A DNA stretch of 45,605 nucleotides from Frankia sp. AgB32 (GTDB taxonomy: Bacteria > Actinomycetota > Actinomycetes > Frankiales > Frankiaceae), in NCBI RefSeq assembly GCF_023243045.1, contig NZ_JALKFX010000008.1, forward strand, positions 51,457 to 97,061, read 5' to 3'. Below the pieces are notes generated by a model that was not told the origin of the DNA, did no database searches, and saw nothing but the letters and a program-made list of their open reading frames with translations. A program made the position numbers and the translations under genes. How positions within the stretch are numbered: the first letter of the stretch is position 1; each line of letters begins with the position of its first letter. Shown in pieces: positions 16,959 to 26,281 of the stretch.

Positions 16959-18556
16959 CCCGGGGTCCGGCGGCGCAGCACCGCGACGAACCAGGCCGCG
17001 CCGACGACTGCGGCAAGCCCGGCCGGGCCGATGACCGCCCCCAGGTAGCGGTAGTCGAAGCCGGCGGTGACCGCGGACAGCACCAGCGTCGACACGCTGG
17101 ACCCGGCGGCCAGCCAGAACAGCCGTCCCGCGGCCAGGTGCCCGGTGCCGGCCCGCTCGACCGCCGCGCTGCCCGCGCCGGCCGGCCAGGGGCGGCGGCG
17201 CGTGCGGACCGGGCGGGCGAGGGCGAGTGCCGTCGCCGCCACGCCGGCGAGCAGCCCCAGCCCGATCAACGGCAGCGGCGGGTACGACAGCCGGGACCAG
17301 TCCGCGAGGGCAGCGGCGGGAGCGCGCACCGTGGTCGCGACGAAATAGCCGTCCTCGGCGTGCGGGTCGTCCGCCGGCAGCGCGTTCGTCGTCCTGGTCG
17401 GCAGTTCCCAGGTGTCCGCCCGGGAGGTCTTCGCCGTCTCGTGCGGCACGGGCGAGAGATAGCCGGCGAGATACCGCAGGGAGGAGGTCACGAGCATCCA
17501 CGGTTGTTCGCGCACCGCCTGGTGGGCGAACTGGGCGGCGAGGTCCTCGCGACCCGCCGGGATCCCCCGGTGGCCCTGGCGCAACCGCGAGTCGGCGGGC
17601 CAGAGGTACCGCACCGGTGCGCCGCGCTGGGCCACAGGCCGCGGGTCGCACAGGGACCGCAGGTCGGGGCGGGAGAACGAGGCGCAGTCGACGAACGGCG
17701 CGACCCGGCCGTACAGGAAGTAGCCGGAGTGCGCCGACACCGTGAAGCCCTTGCCCTCGGACGCGCTCCAGCCCGCGTAGGCGCCGATCGGCGCGGCGGC
17801 CGCCAGCACGAACGCCGCCAACGGCAGCCCGGCGCGGGCACGCGCGCCCAGGCGGCTCCGGGCCGCGTCCACGATCAGCACGAGCGCCGCGACCAGGAGC
17901 GGACCGTAACCGACGGTACGTACGCACAACGCGGCGCCGAGCAACAGTCCGGCCACCGCCGCGGCCCGCGCGCCGGGCCGGACCGAACCGGCCAGGACCG
18001 CGACCCCCGCCGCGACGAGCACCCCGAACAGGCTGTCGGCCAGCACGAACTGACCCAGGTCCAGCACCCAGGGGGCCAGCAGGGCGGCCGCGGCCGCGAG
18101 CGCGGCGAGCCACGGACGACGCACCGCCCGCAGCGCTGCGGCGTAGAGCCCCACGGCCACCGCCAGCGTCAGCAGGTGCTGCACGACCACGATCCGGGTG
18201 AGGTGACCCGGTCCGTCGATCAGCCGCAGGAAGATCGGATAACCGGACGGCCGCCAGTCACCGGGCCAGAGGCCGCGCCACGCCTGGTCCAGATAGGCGC
18301 CGGAGTCACCGAGGTACATCAGCGCCGGCGGGTAGGCAACCAGCACGAGCGCCCGGGCCGTGGCCCCCAGGAGAAGGAGCACGCCGAACACCGCGTGCCG
18401 CCGCCCGAACCGCCACAGCGCCGCGGGACGCACCGGATGGGCCACGGCCGAAGCCGGCTCCGCCACGTCGCCGCCTGGCGCCGCGACCGGGTGAGGCTGC
18501 GTGGGGACGATCCCCCCGATGCTTTCGCCGGTGTCCTGGTCAACGCTGCCCATCAT
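16955..18556 (-). CDS. Multi-pass membrane glycosyltransferase-like protein (GT-C type)
   Basis: A 533-residue protein starting at tandem ATG codons 18556/18553. After about 50 soluble residues comes a span, then the outer-loop sequence YPPALMYLGDSGAYLDQAW. Its GDS-type acidic motif sits where GT-C enzymes keep their catalytic Asp. About ten hydrophobic segments follow, with a long external loop near residues 270-420. The layout fits dolichol/decaprenyl-phosphate-sugar dependent transferases that work on the outer face of the membrane. It is translationally coupled (GTGA) to a second protein of the same general kind, so the two may act in one step or as a pair. The acceptor is unknown. Confidence 0.85.
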   Translation of the reverse strand: MMGSVDQDTGESIGGIVPTQPHPVAAPGGDVAEPASAVAHPVRPAALWRFGRRHAVFGVLLLLGATARALVLVAYPPALMYLGDSGAYLDQAWRGLWPGDWRPSGYPIFLRLIDGPGHLTRIVVVQHLLTLAVAVGLYAAALRAVRRPWLAALAAAAALLAPWVLDLGQFVLADSLFGVLVAAGVAVLAGSVRPGARAAAVAGLLLGAALCVRTVGYGPLLVAALVLIVDAARSRLGARARAGLPLAAFVLAAAAPIGAYAGWSASEGKGFTVSAHSGYFLYGRVAPFVDCASFSRPDLRSLCDPRPVAQRGAPVRYLWPADSRLRQGHRGIPAGREDLAAQFAHQAVREQPWMLVTSSLRYLAGYLSPVPHETAKTSRADTWELPTRTTNALPADDPHAEDGYFVATTVRAPAAALADWSRLSYPPLPLIGLGLLAGVAATALALARPVRTRRRPWPAGAGSAAVERAGTGHLAAGRLFWLAAGSSVSTLVLSAVTAGFDYRYLGAVIGPAGLAAVVGAAWFVAVLRRRTPG

Positions 18557-18926
18557 GTGCAGTCTCGCAGGTCATCACGGGAACGCCTCGGCTGGGTCGA
18601 GACGCCTGGCCGGACGGTGATCCCCGCTGTGGCACGGGTCTCGTGCTCGCGCGGACCCGATCCAAGGCCCGCCCGCATGCACCTCCAGGTGGCAGGCAGC
18701 ACCTCGGGCCGCGGTCCTGCCCGAGGCACGTTGACGAGCCATGTCCGCGTCAGCCGCCCGTCAGGCGCACCGGTCCGGATGGCAACGGAATGGCCACGTA
18801 AACATGGCGACCATCACGCGACATGCCGGCGAAACCACGGTGACATGAATGCGGCGGCGGGATGACCAGACGTTTCACCTTTCCGACCACCGGGTGACGC
18901 CGAGGGAAGCACACAACAACAGCATG

Positions 18927-18944
18927 TGATCGGAAGTTCGATCA
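18927..18944. repeat. Perfect inverted repeat TGATCG-N6-CGATCA
   Basis: Six-base arms with a six-base spacer, about 370 bases upstream of the GT-C pair, in an unusually A/T-containing patch. It could be a regulator site. The arms are short, so chance is possible. Confidence 0.45.
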
Positions 18945-19605
18945 TTACATCGATTCAGGGATCCGTCGGGCCGCAGCCCTCGACCACAGCCGTCGACCCG
19001 GCTGGCGCCGCGCCGACCTGCGACCGTCATCGCGGCGACGCCACCGCGGCGACGCCACCGCGGCAGCCGGGACCCACGGCGAAACCCTCGCTCGCCACGG
19101 ATCAAGGAGCCCGGCTGGCGGTGCGCTGCCACCCACGCTGGCCACTGCCACCGCGACGGCGATCCCCGCCGCCCGACAGCCAAAGAAGCCCCGGAAGGGA
19201 GAACGCATTCCGACCTTCCGCCTGCCGCGACAGCAACCTGACAGCCGCGAGTCGCCTACTGGACGTTAACGATTCTCTCAAGGCCATCCGGAGCCGACAC
19301 GCCGGCTCTCTTTACCATACAGCAGCGGCAAATCAATAAAGGGCATGAATTGCCGCTCGCATCTTCCGGCCGTCAACGTGGACCATGACCGGGCAACGGC
19401 ACCGCGCCGCCGAGCGGTGTTGGGCGGCGCGAGGGATGCCGCTCGCGGCCGACAGCATATGCAGCATGAATGCATCATCGAGTGGCAAGTTCAGGTGAGC
19501 CCTCGACAGCAGAGTTTTTTGTACCAGCGCACACTCAGCACAGCAAGCATCGGTTGCGGCGGGTCGATCCGACCGTTTTGGTATCGCTCCTTGGCCAGAC
19601 GTCGA

Positions 19606-19641
19606 CTCATCTTGCTCATCTCGCTCATCTTGCTCATCTCC
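19606..19641. repeat. 9-nt tandem repeat, four units of ctcatctYg/c
   Basis: Four units (ctcatcttg, ctcatctcg, ctcatcttg, ctcatctcc) sit in non-coding DNA. On the minus strand they would encode an Asp/Glu/Gln/Met-rich peptide in whichever frame is read. Confidence 0.8.
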
Positions 19642-19708
19642 CGGTCCGGGATAAGGGTGCCCTGGTGCCCGGCTGCACGTTCTCCACTTGAAGAGGACGG
19701 CGGCGCCC

Positions 19709-19909
19709 ATGGTCCGGATGAGTAGGTTCCTCCGTGTGGCGTGGCCAGCCGTTCCCCAACAGGAAGCGACGGACTGGAACACAGACGACCGACGAGCTGC
19801 CCCACGTACCGAGCCGTCCAGCGTCCTCGCCGTAGTGGTGTGCGTCACACTTGTGATCTACGTCGCAGCCACCCGGGACCCGCTGGCCGCCTCCATGCTG
19901 CTTGGCTGA
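19709..19909 (+). CDS. Possible small single-pass membrane protein
   Basis: A 66-residue frame from ATG 19709; a TTG at 19688 would add seven residues. AGAGGA lies about 11 bases before the ATG. The C-terminal part has one hydrophobic stretch, SVLAVVVCVTLVIYVAATRD, which could span the membrane. I recognise no family. The frame could be chance, since the surrounding DNA shows no strong codon bias. A second small frame starts 13 bases after its stop. Confidence 0.28.
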   Translation: MVRMSRFLRVAWPAVPQQEATDWNTDDRRAAPRTEPSSVLAVVVCVTLVIYVAATRDPLAASMLLG

Positions 19910-19922
19910 GCTCGCCAAAGCG

Positions 19923-20066
19923 ATGCTCGTGACGCGACCTCGGCGGGAGCCCGCTCCGAGTGCGGCCGACGTCACTCAGGCACAGCCGGAGCCGCTGACG
20001 CGCCCGCTCACCGCGATCGAGCTGAAGGTACTGATCACCATCGAGTTCGACGACCCGCCCCGCTGA
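19923..20066 (+). CDS. Possible 47-residue small protein
   Basis: An ATG-to-TGA frame whose peptide is Pro/Ala-rich at first and ends with TRPLTAIELKVLITIEFDDPPR-like hydrophobic/acidic residues. It directly follows another small frame. There is no clear ribosome site and no family is recognised. It is listed because a peptide this regular is unusual in the surrounding non-coding DNA. Confidence 0.25.
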   Translation: MLVTRPRREPAPSAADVTQAQPEPLTRPLTAIELKVLITIEFDDPPR

Positions 20067-20170
20067 CCGAAGCGCCTGTCGTCGCGGCCCTCGGTCCGCG
20101 ACGGCAGGCGTTCACCGACCCGTCCGGCCCCGGGGTCGGTACGCGGGTCACGCGGCCGGGCTGATCGTGA

Positions 20171-21079
20171 TCAGCCGCGCAGGTCGTCGCCGGCGGCGGC
20201 GAAGGCGGCGCGCAGGGCCTCGTCCCAGGGGCGTAGCGGGGCGAGGCCGGCGTCGGTCCAGGAACGGGCCGACAGCACCGAGTACGCGGGCCGGGCGGCG
20301 GGGCGCGGGAAGGCATCCGTGGTCGTCGCGGTGACCGTCTCGGCGGGCAGGCCGACCTCGGCCATGATCTGGCGGGCGAAGCCGTACCAGGTGGTCTCGC
20401 CGGAGTTCGTGCAGTGGTAGATGCCGGGCGACGCCGAGGACGTGACCAGGTCGAGCAGGCCGCCGGCGAGGTCGGCCGACCACGTCGGCGAACCGGCCTG
20501 GTCGGCGACGACGGAGACCGAACCGCGCTCCCGGGCCAGCCGGCTGATCGTCTTGACGAAGTTACGGCCGGTCTGGCCGTACACCCAGGCGGTGCGGACG
20601 ACGAACGACGCCGCCGGCAGCAACGCGAGCACGGCCTCCTCGCCGGCCAGCTTGGTCCGGCCGTATGCGCCGGCGGGGCCGGTCGCGTCCCCGGTCTCGT
20701 AGGGCTTCGACGCGCTGCCGTCGAAGACGTAGTCGGTCGACACCTGGACGAGGGTGGCGTCGACGGCGGCACAGGCGGCGGCGAGATGCGCGGGGCCGGT
20801 CGCGTTGACCGCATAGGCGCTGGCCTCGTCGGCCTCGGCGCCGTCCACGTCCGTCCACGCCGCGGTGTTGATGACGACGAGGCCGCCCTGGATCTTCGCC
20901 GGCCGCGCCTGGTCGCGCACCACGGCACGGACCCGCGCCGCGTCCGTGATGTCCAGGTCGGCGCGGGCCAGCCCCGCCCAGGCCCGCACCGGGGAGTCGG
21001 GTTGCGCCATCCGGGCGTCGAGCAGGCGGCAGAGGTCGGCACCGAGTTGTCCGGCGGCACCGGTCACGAGAACGCGCAC
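20171..21079 (-). CDS. rmlD: dTDP-4-dehydrorhamnose reductase RmlD
   Basis: A 302-residue SDR enzyme that reduces dTDP-4-keto-L-rhamnose to dTDP-L-rhamnose, the last step of dTDP-rhamnose synthesis. The start is taken as GTG 21079, directly before the nucleotide-binding TGAAGQLG (6-13). The SDR triad parts are visible as STDYVFDG (114-121) and YGRTK (Tyr139, Lys143). RTAWVYG lies further on, and the length is normal for RmlD. The gene order rmlD, LCP, TIGR03089 matches Rv3266c-Rv3268 of M. tuberculosis, with a sugar-nucleotide gene and a membrane protein inserted here. The product should feed rhamnosyltransferases for the wall glycan. Confidence 0.95.
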   Translation of the reverse strand: MRVLVTGAAGQLGADLCRLLDARMAQPDSPVRAWAGLARADLDITDAARVRAVVRDQARPAKIQGGLVVINTAAWTDVDGAEADEASAYAVNATGPAHLAAACAAVDATLVQVSTDYVFDGSASKPYETGDATGPAGAYGRTKLAGEEAVLALLPAASFVVRTAWVYGQTGRNFVKTISRLARERGSVSVVADQAGSPTWSADLAGGLLDLVTSSASPGIYHCTNSGETTWYGFARQIMAEVGLPAETVTATTTDAFPRPAARPAYSVLSARSWTDAGLAPLRPWDEALRAAFAAAGDDLRG

Positions 21080-21211
21080 GGCCCGAGTCTGGCAGAACCA
21101 TCCGCCGGACCGTGACAGCCTCCGCGCCGGCGCGGGGACCGCGGCCACGAGGGCGCTCGGCGGTCGAAACCGGCGGTCGGCAGGGTGCCAGCGGCCAACA
21201 GCGGCCAGCGG

Positions 21212-22918
21212 TCAGTAGGTGCAGCCTGAGGTGATCTCCGACGCCGTCTCCGGGGCACTGGGCGCGCTCGGCACCGCGGCGGCCGATGGGGCGGCACTCG
21301 CCGCCGCGGCACCGCCGGCCGACGCCGGGGCCGACGCCGACGCCGGGGCCGATGTCGACGGGGTGACCACGGCGCTCGCCTTGAAGCTCGTGCCAAGGAT
21401 CAGGCTCACGCGGCCGGCGGGAACGGCGGTGTCCTCCTGCAGCCGGCTGCCGGGCACCGCCGCCTGCACGGTTCTGGCCGCCCCGACGTCCCCTGGGTGG
21501 TACCGAACCTGGGAGGCCGTCAGGGTGCCGTGGGACCAGGTCCGGGACGAGCCGACCTGGAAGCCCGCCCGGGTCAGCCGGGTCGCTGCGGAGCCGGCCA
21601 GGCCGGAGATGCTGGCACCGTTGTAGACGTCGACCGTCACCGCGGACGCGGGCACCGTCGGTGACGGGCTCGCGGACCGCGTGGTGGACCGGCCCGGCCG
21701 GCCGCGCAACGGCGCGAGGAACTTCTCCAGGGCGATCGGGTCGTAGAGCTGGACCGCGCCGAACCGCGGCAGCTCACCGAGCGCGTTGGCCCCCTCCGCC
21801 GGCGTCGGCGTGTGCACCGGGATCGTCTCGAACCGGATCTGGTCGGCGGACATCCCCCGCAGCCGGGTCGCCAGCGCGCGCAGATCGTTGATGCTGGTCC
21901 CGTCATCGACGGTGAGCGCACCGGTTGCCGCGTGCACCAGGCTTTCCAGCCGGACCGGGTTGGCCAGGACACCCGTCGAGGTCGCCTGGGTGAACACGGC
22001 GCCGATGAACTGCTGCTGCCGGCGGATGCGGTCGAAGTCGTTGTCCGGCAGGCCGTGTCGTTGGCGCACGAAGGCGAGGGCCTGCTCGCCGTTGAGCCGG
22101 TTCTCGCCGACCCGGCCACGCCACTGCGACCACGGGTCGTACAGATTCGACCGTGAGCCGTCCGGCAGCGCCTTCACACAGACGGTGACTCCACCGAGGG
22201 CGTCGGTCATGGACTTGAACCCGGCGAGATCGATCGAGACATAATGGTCGATCTTGATGTCGGTGAGGGACTCGATCGTCCGGATCAGCAGGCTCGGGCC
22301 ACCGAGGGTGATCGCCGAGTTGAGCTTGGCGCGGCCGTGCCCGGGGATGCGCACCAGGGTGTCCCGCGGGAAGGAGACCATCGTGGTCGTCCCGTCGGCA
22401 TCCAGATGCGCGAGCATCGTGGTGTCCGAGCGTTCGTCGGTGACCGCTCCCTGGCGCTGGTACTCGTTGCCGGTGCCGGCCCGACTGTCCGAGCCGACGA
22501 GCAGGTAGTTGCGGGTTCCGGAGACGGCGTCGGCAGGACGATCATCGCCGAGGCCGAGCCGGATCCGGTGGATCTGCGCGCCGAAGTACTCGTACGCGGT
22601 CCACCCGCCCACCGTGGTCAGCAGGATCAGTGCCGAGAGCAGGCCCGCCAGCAGCAGGGCCAGACGCCCGAACGGCGAGCCCTCCCGCTGGGCGTCCGGT
22701 CCCGCCGGGACGACCTCGGTCGAGGCGTTCCCCGCAGCCGAGCCGGCTTCGGACAGCCCGGCCGGGTCACCCAGGGCGGACGGGGACGGCGATGCCGGCT
22801 GCGCCGGGGACGCGGGTCTGGCCGGGGGCTGCTTTCCGGCCCGGCCGCGGCGGCCGGCCCGAGGCCCTCGACGATCGGTCCGCGGATCATCCGGCGAACG
22901 CGGCGGCGCATCGGTCAC
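21212..22918 (-). CDS. LytR-CpsA-Psr (LCP) family protein with LytR_C domain
   Basis: A 568-residue protein starting at GTG 22918 after GGAGGGGGA. A Pro/Ala/Ser-rich cytoplasmic tail (1-80) leads to a single span (about 84-108). The LCP catalytic domain outside the membrane starts near 134: NYLLVGSDSRAGT, RSDTTMLAHLD, SFPRDTLV (182-189) and later RLNGEQALAFVRQRH with the conserved Arg residues. LCP enzymes attach polyprenyl-pyrophosphate-linked glycans to peptidoglycan. A LytR_C domain follows at about 426-512, then an Ala/Ser/Pro tail ending in GCTY. It is divergent from rmlA and 132 bases from the rmlD start. A second LCP gene lies about 3.6 kb away. Confidence 0.94.
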   Translation of the reverse strand: MTDAPPRSPDDPRTDRRGPRAGRRGRAGKQPPARPASPAQPASPSPSALGDPAGLSEAGSAAGNASTEVVPAGPDAQREGSPFGRLALLLAGLLSALILLTTVGGWTAYEYFGAQIHRIRLGLGDDRPADAVSGTRNYLLVGSDSRAGTGNEYQRQGAVTDERSDTTMLAHLDADGTTTMVSFPRDTLVRIPGHGRAKLNSAITLGGPSLLIRTIESLTDIKIDHYVSIDLAGFKSMTDALGGVTVCVKALPDGSRSNLYDPWSQWRGRVGENRLNGEQALAFVRQRHGLPDNDFDRIRRQQQFIGAVFTQATSTGVLANPVRLESLVHAATGALTVDDGTSINDLRALATRLRGMSADQIRFETIPVHTPTPAEGANALGELPRFGAVQLYDPIALEKFLAPLRGRPGRSTTRSASPSPTVPASAVTVDVYNGASISGLAGSAATRLTRAGFQVGSSRTWSHGTLTASQVRYHPGDVGAARTVQAAVPGSRLQEDTAVPAGRVSLILGTSFKASAVVTPSTSAPASASAPASAGGAAAASAAPSAAAVPSAPSAPETASEITSGCTY

Positions 22919-23185
22919 CGTGTCCCCCTCCCAGGCGGCCGCGAAATCTCACGAGTCGTGGAACGATCAGGTGGCCCGTCGCCATTCCGGCGCGCCGGCC
23001 GGAGCGAACCCCTTCGGCTACTCAACGTACCCGTATCGGATGGCGCGTACCCGTCACCGCCCCGCTGCGGCGAGAACAGCCGGTCACCATCCGCGACATG
23101 TGATGCGTCCCCGACAAAGGGATCCACCGGGCCAGAAACCGACGGCGCGCCCGCGGTTGCTCTCCATCCGGGCGGCGCCACACGA

Positions 23186-23191
23186 TAGAGT
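23186..23191 (+). promoter_or_regulatory. -10 box TAGAGT, probably leaderless promoter of rmlA
   Basis: TAGAGT fits the actinobacterial TANNNT -10 pattern and ends eight bases before the ATG. The transcript would therefore begin at or next to the start codon. No good -35 box is seen and no ribosome site precedes the ATG. Confidence 0.5.
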
Positions 23192-23199
23192 CGCGGATC

Positions 23200-24279
23200 A
23201 TGAAGGCCCTCGTTCTCGCGGGTGGATCGGGAACCCGTCTGCGGCCGATCACCCACACCTCTGCCAAGCAGCTTGTTCCGGTCGCCAACAAACCGGTGCT
23301 CTTCTACGGGTTGGAAGCCATTCGCGAAGCCGGCATCGTCGATGTCGGCATCATCGTCGGCGAAACGGCCGCGGAGATCGAGACCGCGGTCGGCGACGGT
23401 TCGGCGTTCGGGATCCGCGTCACCTACATCCAGCAGGAGGCACCTCTCGGCCTCGCGCATGCGGTGCTGATCGCCCGCGACTTCCTCGGCGACGACGATT
23501 TCGTCATGTACCTGGGCGACAACCTCATCATCGGCGGCATCTCCAGTCTGGTGGAGGAGTTCCGGCGGAACGCTCCGGACGCCCTGATTCTGCTGACGAA
23601 GGTGGATAATCCGTCCGCGTTCGGTGTCGCGGAACTCGGTGCCGAGGGGCGAATCGTCAGGCTGGTCGAGAAGCCCCAGGTACCCCCGAGTGACCTCGCC
23701 CTCGTCGGCGTCTACATGTTCGGCACGGCCATCCACGAGGCGGTCCGGGCGATCAAACCGTCCGCCCGGGGCGAGCTGGAGATCACCGAAGCCATCCAGT
23801 GGCTCGTCGACGGCGACCGCGACGTGTCCTCGCACCTCGTCGAGGGCTACTGGAAGGACACCGGCCGGCTGACCGACATGCTGGAAACGAACCGGCACCT
23901 GCTGGAATCGGTCGAGCCGGCCATCCATGGCAGCGTCGACGCCGACAGTTCGATCGTGGGCCGGGTCGTCATCGAGGAAGGCGCCTCGCTGATCCGCTCG
24001 ACCGTGCGCGGTCCGGCCATCATCGGCCGGAACACCACCCTGATCGACACCTATGTCGGACCCTTTACGTCGATCTTCCACTCGTGCGCCATCGAACGCA
24101 CCGAGATCGAGTACTCGATCGTCCTGGAGCGGGCGACGATCCGCGGCATCGGCCGCATCGAGGACTCCCTGATCGGGCGGGACGTGGAGGTCGTGCCGTC
24201 GGCGGCCCTACCGAAGGCGCACCGCCTCATGCTCGGGGACCACTCCCGCGTCTCCGTGGCCACCGTCCCGGGAGCCTGA
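23200..24279 (+). CDS. rmlA: Glucose-1-phosphate thymidylyltransferase, long form (RmlA)
   Basis: A 359-residue nucleotidyltransferase that makes dTDP-glucose from dTTP and glucose-1-phosphate. The signature LAGGSGTRLRPIT lies at 6-18, followed by KQLVPVANKPVL, YLGDN, a VEKP motif and a GYWKDTGR segment. Residues beyond about 245 form a left-handed beta-helix with hexapeptide-like repeats, as in the long RmlA/StrD type of about 355 residues. The gene starts at ATG 23200 with a leaderless promoter. It is divergent from the LCP gene, and its 3' end overlaps the converging GT-C gene by 72 bases. The pathway partner rmlD is close by; rmlB and rmlC are not in this window. Confidence 0.94.
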   Translation: MKALVLAGGSGTRLRPITHTSAKQLVPVANKPVLFYGLEAIREAGIVDVGIIVGETAAEIETAVGDGSAFGIRVTYIQQEAPLGLAHAVLIARDFLGDDDFVMYLGDNLIIGGISSLVEEFRRNAPDALILLTKVDNPSAFGVAELGAEGRIVRLVEKPQVPPSDLALVGVYMFGTAIHEAVRAIKPSARGELEITEAIQWLVDGDRDVSSHLVEGYWKDTGRLTDMLETNRHLLESVEPAIHGSVDADSSIVGRVVIEEGASLIRSTVRGPAIIGRNTTLIDTYVGPFTSIFHSCAIERTEIEYSIVLERATIRGIGRIEDSLIGRDVEVVPSAALPKAHRLMLGDHSRVSVATVPGA

Positions 24280-26265
24280 TCCATCCGAGGGCGCCGTCTG
24301 AGCCGTCCGCCGGCCCGGCCGAGAGCCGTGGCCGGCGCGGGCCCCCGGCGCTGCCTTGGCGCCGATCGCGGCGAGGACGACGTTCGCGGTGAAAAGCGCG
24401 GCCGTCACCACGAACACGGCGACGGTCACGCCGATCGGGAACGGCGCCCAGCGGCCGATCCCTGACACCACCTGCGGAATCCGGGCCGGCGTGAACACCA
24501 CCCGACGCGGCAGCCAGTAGTACGAACAGATCGCCAACAGCGCGGCGGCCTGCATCAGCAGCGCCGCCACCAGTATCACCAACGGGGCGAAGCGCTCGCG
24601 CCCGGACAACGCCCGACGCAGCCCCAGCGCGACCACGACGGCCAGACCGACGATGCCCAGGTAGAGGTAGCGGCCCTGGACGGCGATCCCGCGAGTGTAG
24701 ATCTTGTAGTCCGCCCAGCTGCGCTGACCGACCGAGAGGTACGCGAAGGCGACCGGCAGCAGGAGCACCACCACGCCGGCGGCGCCGACCAGCCGCTCGG
24801 CCCGGGACAGTCGACGCCAGCCACCGACGACGGCCGTCACGCTCAGGCCGACGACGATGACCGTTGCCAGCACGATCGCGACCGGAGAGAGCTGCGGCGG
24901 TTCGAACAGCCCGAGTCCGCCCCAGAACCGCGAGATCATCGTGCGGAGGAAGTACCAGAACCAGGTGAAGAACGAGTCGGGCAGCAGCAGCGGCTCCCGC
25001 CGCGGCGGATCGGTCGCCCAGCCGTTGGGCTGCACGGCGCCGTACAGCACGTCGTTACGCACCCACCACCAGCCGCCGATCGCGACGCCGACGCCGACGC
25101 CGAGCCCCGCGGGCACCCAGGGCAGCGACGCCACCTCCGACCGCGCGGTCCGCGCCCAGCGGGCCAGCCGCGTGCCACCCTCCGCCGCCGGGCCGCGGCG
25201 GCGCCCGGCGCGCCACCAACCCACCAGGTACGCCGACGCGATCATGAAGGGCAGCGTGAGGGCGAATGCCTTGGACAGCAGGGCGAGCCCGAACCACAAC
25301 CCGACGAGCCCGGCGGTGCGCCGACGTAGGTCACCCCGCATCACGCCGGCGAGGACGACCGTGAGCGCGCCGGTGGTCAGCGTCAGGATCCCGTCGTTGT
25401 TGAACGTGGCGCCGACCCGGGTGAACCCGGGGATGGCCAGCGGCAACGCGGCTGCCGCCAGCGCCGCGGGCTCGCCGAGCCCGAAGCGGCGCGCGGCGAG
25501 CCAGCCCAGCAGTGGCAGCGGCGCCACGACCAGGATGTTCAACAGTCGCAGGACGAACACCTGGCGGTCGTACGCCCAGTCCCGCGAGCCGGGCAGGAGG
25601 TAGAGCAGGACGGCGCCGGCCGCGTAGATCAACGGTGGGTGCTGCACCATCTGGTTGGACAGCCGGCCGTCGTCGACCGGCGTGACACCACCCAGGGCGT
25701 CGAAGGACTTCCGCTCGTCGCGCGGGGTCGGGTCGATCTCGGCGAACGACGGCGCGCCGCGCCGCTTGCCGCCGGACTGGAACATGTCCGCGTACCGGCC
25801 GCGGTCGAAGTCGTCCGACGTCGCCGCGACCCCGGTGGCGATCATCTTCTTGCCCGGGGCCGGCCACCCGACGCCGTGCTGCAGGCCGTAGACCATGTCG
25901 ACGTGCTGGGCCTCGTCGTAGCCCGCCCAGGTCGGGTAGACGAACGCGTAGCTGACCAGCATCGCCACGTGCACCGCGGTGATGAGCAGCAGCAGGGCGG
26001 GCCCGCGGCGCCCCCGTCGCCGCCGTCGCCGCCGTCGCCGCCGGGGACCATCGGACTCCGGCGCCGCGCGCTGTCCGGGCAGCGCGGGCAGCGCGGTGGC
26101 ACCGGTGGCGTCGACGGCATCGGCATCCGCGCTGGTGGCGCTGGGTGCTGCCAGGTCGCGGGCGCCGGCATCCGCCACGGCCGTGGCTGGTTCGGCGTCG
26201 GTCACGGTGCGCGCGGCGGGCGGGGGGTTCGGACGCTCGGCGGGCGTCAGCTCCGGCTCATCCAT
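24208..26265 (-). CDS. Multi-pass membrane protein, GT-C/DUF2142-like
   Basis: A 685-residue protein from ATG 26265; an upstream start at 26316 would add 17 residues. A cytoplasmic N-terminus of about 95 residues ends in a run of ten Arg, a strong positive-inside signal ahead of the first span. The first outer loop reads YPTWAGYDEAQHVDMVYGLQHG, with the acidic YDE motif expected of GT-C enzymes, and QHPPLIYAAGAVLLYLLPG follows. About eleven spans come after. It resembles the 15018-16958 protein in layout. It probably transfers a lipid-carried sugar on the outer side. Its last 72 bases overlap the end of rmlA, tail to tail. Confidence 0.87.
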   Translation of the reverse strand: MDEPELTPAERPNPPPAARTVTDAEPATAVADAGARDLAAPSATSADADAVDATGATALPALPGQRAAPESDGPRRRRRRRRRRGRRGPALLLLITAVHVAMLVSYAFVYPTWAGYDEAQHVDMVYGLQHGVGWPAPGKKMIATGVAATSDDFDRGRYADMFQSGGKRRGAPSFAEIDPTPRDERKSFDALGGVTPVDDGRLSNQMVQHPPLIYAAGAVLLYLLPGSRDWAYDRQVFVLRLLNILVVAPLPLLGWLAARRFGLGEPAALAAAALPLAIPGFTRVGATFNNDGILTLTTGALTVVLAGVMRGDLRRRTAGLVGLWFGLALLSKAFALTLPFMIASAYLVGWWRAGRRRGPAAEGGTRLARWARTARSEVASLPWVPAGLGVGVGVAIGGWWWVRNDVLYGAVQPNGWATDPPRREPLLLPDSFFTWFWYFLRTMISRFWGGLGLFEPPQLSPVAIVLATVIVVGLSVTAVVGGWRRLSRAERLVGAAGVVVLLLPVAFAYLSVGQRSWADYKIYTRGIAVQGRYLYLGIVGLAVVVALGLRRALSGRERFAPLVILVAALLMQAAALLAICSYYWLPRRVVFTPARIPQVVSGIGRWAPFPIGVTVAVFVVTAALFTANVVLAAIGAKAAPGARAGHGSRPGRRTAQTAPSDGSGSRDGGHGDAGVVPEHEAVRLR
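26015..26041 (-). repeat. 9-nt tandem repeat coding an Arg run
   Basis: Three exact copies of cgtcgccgc (plus-strand reading) encode most of the ten-Arg run before the first membrane span of the GT-C-like protein. Confidence 0.7.
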
Positions 26266-26275
26266 GGTTGACGCA

Positions 26276-26281
26276 AGGTTA
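26276..26281 (-). promoter_or_regulatory. -10 box TAACCT upstream of the GT-C-like gene
   Basis: On the minus strand TAACCT lies ten bases before ATG 26265, which would give a leader of only a few bases. This also favours ATG 26265 over the upstream start. No -35 box is evident. Confidence 0.4.

Larger units (their letters stand above)
18557..20170. other. Long stretch without a convincing gene
   Basis: About 1.6 kb between the GT-C operon start and the rmlD stop. Base composition is less GC-rich at about 19200-19900 than elsewhere. It holds an inverted repeat (18927-18944), a doubled 15-nt direct repeat near 19031-19062, a 9-nt tandem repeat (19606-19641) and two possible small ORFs near the right end. 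Minus-strand frames here encode only low-complexity or repeat-derived peptides. The left end should include the promoter of the GT-C pair. I see no tRNA or rRNA. Confidence 0.6.

Noticed and set aside
15310-17016. Alternative minus-strand frame of about 568 codons over the GT-C-like gene
   Set aside because: It is Arg/Gly-rich with no membrane spans; the other minus frame gives a clear multi-pass protein.
19606-19641. CRISPR-like array
   Set aside because: The units are 9 nt, directly abutting, with no spacers and no cas genes in the window.
19333-19848. Minus-strand frame of 171 codons with an Asp/Glu/Gln repeat
   Set aside because: Its only distinctive segment comes from the 9-nt DNA repeat. 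There is no ribosome site or family resemblance, and codon use is not typical.
20035-21060. Minus-strand frame overlapping rmlD
   Set aside because: It is Pro/Arg/Ser-rich shadow translation; the rmlD frame has the SDR motifs.
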